Assembly: GCA_900546715.1 (NCBI GenBank)
Contig: UREA01000039.1
Span: 1-9,497 of the forward strand
From: an uncultured Mycoplasmatota bacterium
Lineage (GTDB): Bacteria; Bacillota_I; Bacilli_A; RF39; UBA660
Direction of reading: 5' to 3'
DNA: 9,497 nucleotides
This document shows positions 6,032 to 9,497 of this stretch, piece by piece (the stretch's first letter is position 1; each line of letters begins with the position of its first letter). The translations under genes were made by a program, and so were the position numbers. Below the pieces are notes generated by a model. It saw nothing but the letters and a program-made list of their open reading frames with translations, did not search any database and was not told the DNA's origin.

Positions 6032-6061
6032 TTGACAAAACATATTTTTATGTAATATAAT
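6032..6061 (+). promoter_or_regulatory. Promoter for the glmS ribozyme and glmS
   Basis: Consensus TTGACA (6032-6037) and TATAAT (6056-6061) boxes with an 18-base spacer. Transcription would start near 6068, about 40 bases upstream of the ribozyme cleavage site. Confidence 0.75.
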
Positions 6062-6100
6062 ATACTAGTAAAAGCAAAATAATAAATGGAGGTAATATTA

Positions 6101-6231
6101 TTTGTTTAGCGCCAGGCCTTTGGGTGACGAGGTTAACTATTATCGAAATATTCGGCGGATGTAGTTACGGTTAGTATAGTCGTTAGATATATTAAAAAAA
6201 ACAAAATCAAAATTGTAACAAAAAATATATC
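6101..6231 (+). ncRNA. glmS ribozyme: glmS ribozyme / riboswitch
   Basis: A self-cleaving riboswitch that uses glucosamine-6-phosphate as cofactor and lowers glmS expression after cleavage. The conserved core is present: AGCGCC with the predicted cut between A6108 and G6109, then TGACGAGG (6125-6132), TATCGAAATATTCGGCGGATG (6141-6161) and TTAGA (6183-6187). P3 can form between GTTAACTA (6132-6139) and TAGTTAC (6162-6168). Six pairs join ACGGTT with AGTCGT, the stem that precedes TTAGA in Bacillus ribozymes. P4 can form from GATATATT (6186-6193) with AATATATC (6224-6231). P1 is almost absent, about three pairs closed by a tiny loop (GCC, TTTG, GGT), and the inside of P4 is A-rich rather than the usual structured P4.1. 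It sits 31 bp upstream of the glmS start. The exact ends are estimated. Confidence 0.93.
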
Positions 6232-6262
6232 ATATACATGTTTTTTGTATGGAGGAAATTTT

Positions 6263-8068
6263 ATGTGTGGAATTGTTGGGTATATAGGTACATCTAAAGC
6301 TATACCCATAGTTTATAGTGGCCTTGAGTCCCTAGAATATCGCGGATATGATTCTGCGGGAATTGCCTACTTTCTAAATGACGACATAAAAGTTGTTAAA
6401 GAAAAAGGCAAATTAATTAATTTAAAAGAAAAATTAGATTTTGCTGTTGATACGAATGTAGCTATTGGCCATACTCGTTGGGCAACCCATGGTAAGGCGA
6501 GCATTACTAATGCTCATCCCCACTCTGTTGGTAAGTTTACAGTTGTCCACAATGGTATAATTGAAAACTACTCTACTTTAAAAGAAGAGTTAAAAATGCG
6601 GGGATATACTTTTAAAAGTGAAACTGATACCGAAGTAATACCAGCCCTACTTGATTATTATTACAAAAATGAACAAGATATAATAAAAACAATTAACAAA
6701 GTATCTAAAATTTTGAAAGGATCTTTTGCTTTAGGTATAATTTGTAGTGATGATCCTGATGCTTTATATGCTCTTAAAAATTCATCACCTTTAATTATTG
6801 CCAAGAGTAAATCCGGTAGCTTTTTAGCATCAGATGTACCAGCAATACTAAAATATACCAATAAATACATGTTATTAGATGATACTGATATGGCTAAAAT
6901 TACTAAAGATAACATAACTATTTATGATGCCAATTTAAATATAGTAAATAAAGAAACCCTAACCTTTACTGGTTCTAAAAAAACGGCCGAAAAAAATGGT
7001 TATGAACACTTTATGTTAAAAGAAATAAATGAACAAGATAAAGTGTTTAAAGATACAATTGGTAGTTATTTTGATGGCACCATAGATTCCCTAAAAAAGA
7101 ATTTTGGTTTCTTAAAAGATTTTAAAAAAATTGATATTGTTGCTTGTGGTTCAGCTTATCACACGGGAGTTATAGCAAAACACCTAATTGAAGATTATGC
7201 AAATATCCCAGTATATACTGAAGTTGCTAGTGAATATCGTTATCAAAAAAATTTCTATGATAAAGATACTTTAGTAATACTAGTATCACAATCTGGGGAA
7301 ACTGCTGATACTCTTGCGGCCTTAAGAAAAGCTAAAAGTGATGGCATTAAAACTTTGGCAATAGTAAATGTCCTAGGAAGTAGTGTTGCCAGAGAATCAG
7401 ACTATTGCATCTATACTAAAGCAGGCATTGAAGTTTCTGTTGCAACAACCAAAGCTTATTTATCACAACTTACAGTATTTAGCTTAATAACTATGTATTT
7501 AGGATATATTAATAAAGTAATTAAAAAAGATGAATTAGAAAGCATTTTTAAAGATATCAAAAAAATGCCTAAATTAATTAAAGAAGAAATAAATAATTAT
7601 CAAGCATATTATAATATTGCTGATAAAATCAGTAAAAATAAACAAATTTTCTTTATTGGCAGAGGCCTAGATTATGCCAACTCCCTTGAAGGCTCATTAA
7701 AATTAAAAGAAATATCTTATATTAATAGTGTTGCCTACCAAGCTGGAGAACTTAAACATGGTACAATTTCTTTAATTGAAGCTAGTACTCCAGTTATTGC
7801 AATAGCTACTAATAAAAATTTAGTTGATAAAACTATAAGTAATATTAAAGAGACTAAAGCTCGTGGGGCTTATGTTATTTATGAAAGTTTCATAGATCCC
7901 GAAGATAAGTTTTATGATGAATTTATTAAAATACCAAAAGTACACCCAATACTTGAAAGTATTTTAACAATTATACCACTGCAACTACTAGCTTATAAAG
8001 TTGCTAAAAATAATAACTGTGATATCGATAAACCAAGAAATTTAGCAAAATCAGTTACAGTTGAATAA
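6263..8068 (+). CDS. glmS: Glutamine-fructose-6-phosphate aminotransferase (isomerising), GlmS
   Basis: Makes glucosamine-6-phosphate from fructose-6-phosphate and glutamine, the first step towards UDP-GlcNAc for peptidoglycan; cytoplasmic. The 601-residue protein is full length. The N-terminal class II glutaminase domain begins MCGIVGYIG, where Cys2 becomes the N-terminal nucleophile, with YRGYDSAG (26-33), HTRWATHG (70-77) and HNGIIEN (96-102). Two SIS sugar-isomerase domains follow, with ACGSAYHTG (294-302) and SQSGETADT (342-350), and the protein ends in the conserved KPRNLAKSVTVE. The ATG at 6263 is chosen because Cys must follow Met and GGAGG lies seven bases upstream; an in-frame TTG at 6245 is rejected. 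Expression is controlled by the ribozyme in its leader. No terminator is visible before the rpsD promoter, so some readthrough into rpsD is possible. Confidence 0.98.
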   Translation: MCGIVGYIGTSKAIPIVYSGLESLEYRGYDSAGIAYFLNDDIKVVKEKGKLINLKEKLDFAVDTNVAIGHTRWATHGKASITNAHPHSVGKFTVVHNGIIENYSTLKEELKMRGYTFKSETDTEVIPALLDYYYKNEQDIIKTINKVSKILKGSFALGIICSDDPDALYALKNSSPLIIAKSKSGSFLASDVPAILKYTNKYMLLDDTDMAKITKDNITIYDANLNIVNKETLTFTGSKKTAEKNGYEHFMLKEINEQDKVFKDTIGSYFDGTIDSLKKNFGFLKDFKKIDIVACGSAYHTGVIAKHLIEDYANIPVYTEVASEYRYQKNFYDKDTLVILVSQSGETADTLAALRKAKSDGIKTLAIVNVLGSSVARESDYCIYTKAGIEVSVATTKAYLSQLTVFSLITMYLGYINKVIKKDELESIFKDIKKMPKLIKEEINNYQAYYNIADKISKNKQIFFIGRGLDYANSLEGSLKLKEISYINSVAYQAGELKHGTISLIEASTPVIAIATNKNLVDKTISNIKETKARGAYVIYESFIDPEDKFYDEFIKIPKVHPILESILTIIPLQLLAYKVAKNNNCDIDKPRNLAKSVTVE

Positions 8069-8082
8069 ATTACGGAAAATGT

Positions 8083-8112
8083 TTGACATTAAACATATAT
8101 TTATTATATAAT
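8083..8112 (+). promoter_or_regulatory. Promoter for rpsD
   Basis: Perfect TTGACA (8083-8088) and TATAAT (8107-8112) boxes with an 18-base spacer, beginning 15 bp after the glmS stop. Transcription would start near 8119, leaving a leader of about 160 nt before rpsD. Confidence 0.8.
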
Positions 8113-8118
8113 ATATTC

Positions 8119-8272
8119 GCAAGTTTATTTAGGCAGTGTTGTACTAAATTATAATGTGTTTAAACCGTTTGGAATAAAGTATCTAGGACTGCCCTAGAAA
8201 AATTAATTTAAACTCCCTATAATATTGGTACAATTCATAAATACTTTTGCAAAAAAATATATTAGAAAGGAG
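8119..8272 (+). promoter_or_regulatory. Structured rpsD leader, probable S4 autoregulatory RNA
   Basis: The leader is long for a ribosomal protein gene. A hairpin pairs TCTAGG (8182-8187) with CCTAGA (8193-8198), and its five-base loop ACTGC is complementary to GCAGT (8133-8137) about 50 nt upstream. The RNA could therefore form a pseudoknot, or switch to a GGCAGT/ACTGCC helix. Bacterial rpsD leaders are known targets of S4 feedback, and the E. coli S4 target is a pseudoknot. It ends at the ribosome binding site AAAGGAG (8266-8272), five bases before the ATG. The structure is seen by hand-pairing; its role is inferred. Confidence 0.5.
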
Positions 8273-8277
8273 TAGTT

Positions 8278-8880
8278 ATGGCAAGATATACTGGACCAGC
8301 TAATAAAAAGTCAAGAAGATTAGGTTTTTCAACACTTGAAAATGGTAAAGATTTAGCTAGAAGACCTTATGCACCAGGACAACATGGTAAAGACCATCGT
8401 CGTAAATTAAGTGAATATGGTATTCAAATGCAAGAAAAACAAAAAGTAAGAATCCTTTATGGCTTAAATGAAAAACAATTTAGAAAGACTTTTGATAAAG
8501 CTTCTAAAATGAAAGGTAAAGCTGGGGAAAATTTATTAATCTTACTTGAATCAAGACTTGATAATATGGTTTATCGCCTAGGAATGGCAAGAACAAGAAG
8601 AAGTGCTAGACAAATTGTTAATCATGGTCATATTTTAGTAAATGGTAAAAAAGTAGATATCCCTTCATATACTACAAAAGTTGGAGATATCATTTCTGTT
8701 AGGGAAAACTCTTTAAACCATCCTGCTATAATTGATGCAATTGAACAAAACGCTACAGTTCCTGCTTACTTAGAAATGGATAAGAAAAAATTATCAGGTA
8801 AGTATGTAAGAATTCCTGAAAGAAGCGAACTTAATTCAGAAATCAATGAACAATTAATCGTTGAATTTTACAACAGATAA
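8278..8880 (+). CDS. rpsD: 30S ribosomal protein S4
   Basis: Primary 16S rRNA-binding protein that nucleates assembly of the 30S body, and in many bacteria represses its own translation. The 200-residue protein has the usual length. It begins MARYTGPANKKSRRLG and has the RRPYAPGQHG segment (28-37). The S4 RNA-binding domain (about 92-154) contains RLDNMVYRLGMARTRRSARQ and GHILVNGKKV, and the protein ends in IVEFYNR. It has no cysteines, so it is the zinc-free form. It is a single-gene unit with its own promoter, long leader and terminator, away from the alpha operon, as is common in Firmicutes. Confidence 0.98.
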   Translation: MARYTGPANKKSRRLGFSTLENGKDLARRPYAPGQHGKDHRRKLSEYGIQMQEKQKVRILYGLNEKQFRKTFDKASKMKGKAGENLLILLESRLDNMVYRLGMARTRRSARQIVNHGHILVNGKKVDIPSYTTKVGDIISVRENSLNHPAIIDAIEQNATVPAYLEMDKKKLSGKYVRIPERSELNSEINEQLIVEFYNR

Positions 8881-8910
8881 AAACCAAGAATTAACCTTCT
8901 TGGTTTTCTT
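8881..8910. terminator. Bidirectional terminator between rpsD and the M16 peptidase gene
   Basis: A 10-bp perfect stem pairs AAACCAAGAA (8881-8890) with TTCTTGGTTT (8897-8906) around a six-base loop, followed on the plus strand by TTTTCTTTT. On the minus strand the stem ends in a run of T, so it can stop both convergent transcripts. The stop codon of the minus-strand gene (8893-8891) lies in the loop. Confidence 0.88.
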
Positions 8911-9497
8911 TTGGCAAAAACACATTAACTGCAACATTATCATTATTGATATATTTCATAACACCCTCTAAAGTTTCCCTATCTAAATTACTAACTCGCG
9001 CCTTTAAATCAGTTATTATTTTACCATTATTGATTATATCACTTTGTATTTTTGAATTAACACCTTCAATATCTTCATAATCAAGTATCATTGTTGCTAT
9101 TGTAGCGTTTTTCTTTCTTGTTAAATCCTCATCAGTTATATTTAGATTTTCTAATTTTTCTTGAATTCTTTTAATAACCTCTTTAGAATAATTAGTACTA
9201 GCATTAATAGTAATTACTATATATTCATCATACTTATCAACATAATAACTAGAACTTGTTATTAATCCTTTATCAATTAATTCTTCACGAAAATCACTTG
9301 TTGCCCCAAAATTGATATTCATAATTAAATTAATAGCCATTTTTAAATCAACTAAATCAATATCTTTAAATTTATTAATAGGAATTTTTAAACTATATTT
9401 AATTTGTGGATAAGTTATTCCCAATTTTAATTCTTGGTATTCACAAGTTACTTTCTTAGGTTCTGATTCTTTTATAATTATTGGTTCACTATATTTT
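8891..9497 (-). CDS. M16-family zinc peptidase homologue, C-terminal part (YmfH/YmfF type)
   Basis: The last 201 residues of a protein whose start lies beyond the right edge; the frame is open to the window end, so a TTG at 9424 is not the start. The segment NFGATSDFREELIDKGLI matches the second half-domain of M16 (pitrilysin/insulinase-like) peptidases, where a loop with the pattern GxxSxFxxELxxKGL precedes the last strands. The end, DRETLEGVMKYI followed by NVAVNVFLPKEN, also fits the family. The HxxEH zinc motif would be in the missing N-terminal half, so it cannot be said whether it is catalytic. In Bacilli such genes occur as ymfF/ymfH pairs, linked to processing or EF-P modification. 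It converges on rpsD. Confidence 0.8.
   Translation of the reverse strand, partial: KYSEPIIIKESEPKKVTCEYQELKLGITYPQIKYSLKIPINKFKDIDLVDLKMAINLIMNINFGATSDFREELIDKGLITSSSYYVDKYDEYIVITINASTNYSKEVIKRIQEKLENLNITDEDLTRKKNATIATMILDYEDIEGVNSKIQSDIINNGKIITDLKARVSNLDRETLEGVMKYINNDNVAVNVFLPKENQEG

Noticed and set aside
6102..6164. Small open frame (TTG start, 20 codons) after GGAGG, overlapping the glmS ribozyme
   Set aside because: It coincides with conserved ribozyme nucleotides, which explain the sequence; TTG is a weak start and the peptide resembles nothing. The GGAGG is notable but likely coincidental.
6499..6515. 17-bp odd palindrome GAGCATTACTAATGCTC inside glmS
   Set aside because: The centre is TACTA, not CANTG, and it lies in a conserved coding stretch, so it is not grouped with the island palindromes.
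6661..6915. Minus-strand open frame of 84 codons
   Set aside because: It lies inside glmS, whose plus-strand frame is unambiguous.

Overview
The window looks like chromosomal DNA of a very AT-rich Firmicute, probably an uncultured gut member of the Bacilli (RF39, Erysipelotrichales or Mollicutes-related lineages). The reasons are the base composition, strong AGGAGG-type ribosome binding sites, TTGACA/TATAAT promoters, an ftsA-ftsZ pair, a glmS ribozyme ahead of glmS, and a cysteine-free S4 protein under its own leader. No in-frame TGA is needed inside any gene, so the standard bacterial code fits. The lineage is inferred, not proven.

Left part (1-3030), an accessory island. On the minus strand lie the first codons of an unknown gene at the window edge and two tandem DUF1016 (YhcG-like) PDDEXK nuclease genes. 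The first (193-1083) is intact. The second (1240-2168) is frameshifted by an exact 14-bp tandem duplication. On the plus strand lies a decayed GrpB/UPF0157 gene (2426-2940) with a nonsense codon and a deletion of about 13 nt that removes its GSTS motif. Eight odd-length palindromes lie through the island, each with one unpaired central base and a constant CANTG core but different arms. Each nuclease gene has one just upstream, one just downstream and one inside its reading frame, and the inner ones sit at the same protein position. Two more lie next to ftsZ. This palindrome-nuclease arrangement is the most unusual thing here and could be an undescribed repeat/nuclease system.

Middle part (3034-5982), minus strand. 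A DUF308/HdeD-like membrane protein gene is followed by ftsA and ftsZ, which are 14 bp apart and share a promoter just upstream of ftsA. The last palindrome before ftsZ doubles as its likely terminator.

Right part (5990-9497). A divergent promoter region feeds the membrane protein gene leftwards and glmS rightwards. glmS is preceded by a glmS ribozyme with a very short P1 and an A-rich P4 domain, giving feedback by glucosamine-6-phosphate. Next comes rpsD (ribosomal protein S4) with a strong promoter and a long leader that can form a pseudoknot-like fold, suggesting S4 autoregulation. A bidirectional terminator separates rpsD from the C-terminal end of an M16-family peptidase homologue (YmfH/YmfF type) that runs off the right edge. 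Apart from the island, the genes serve cell division, cell-wall precursor supply and translation.
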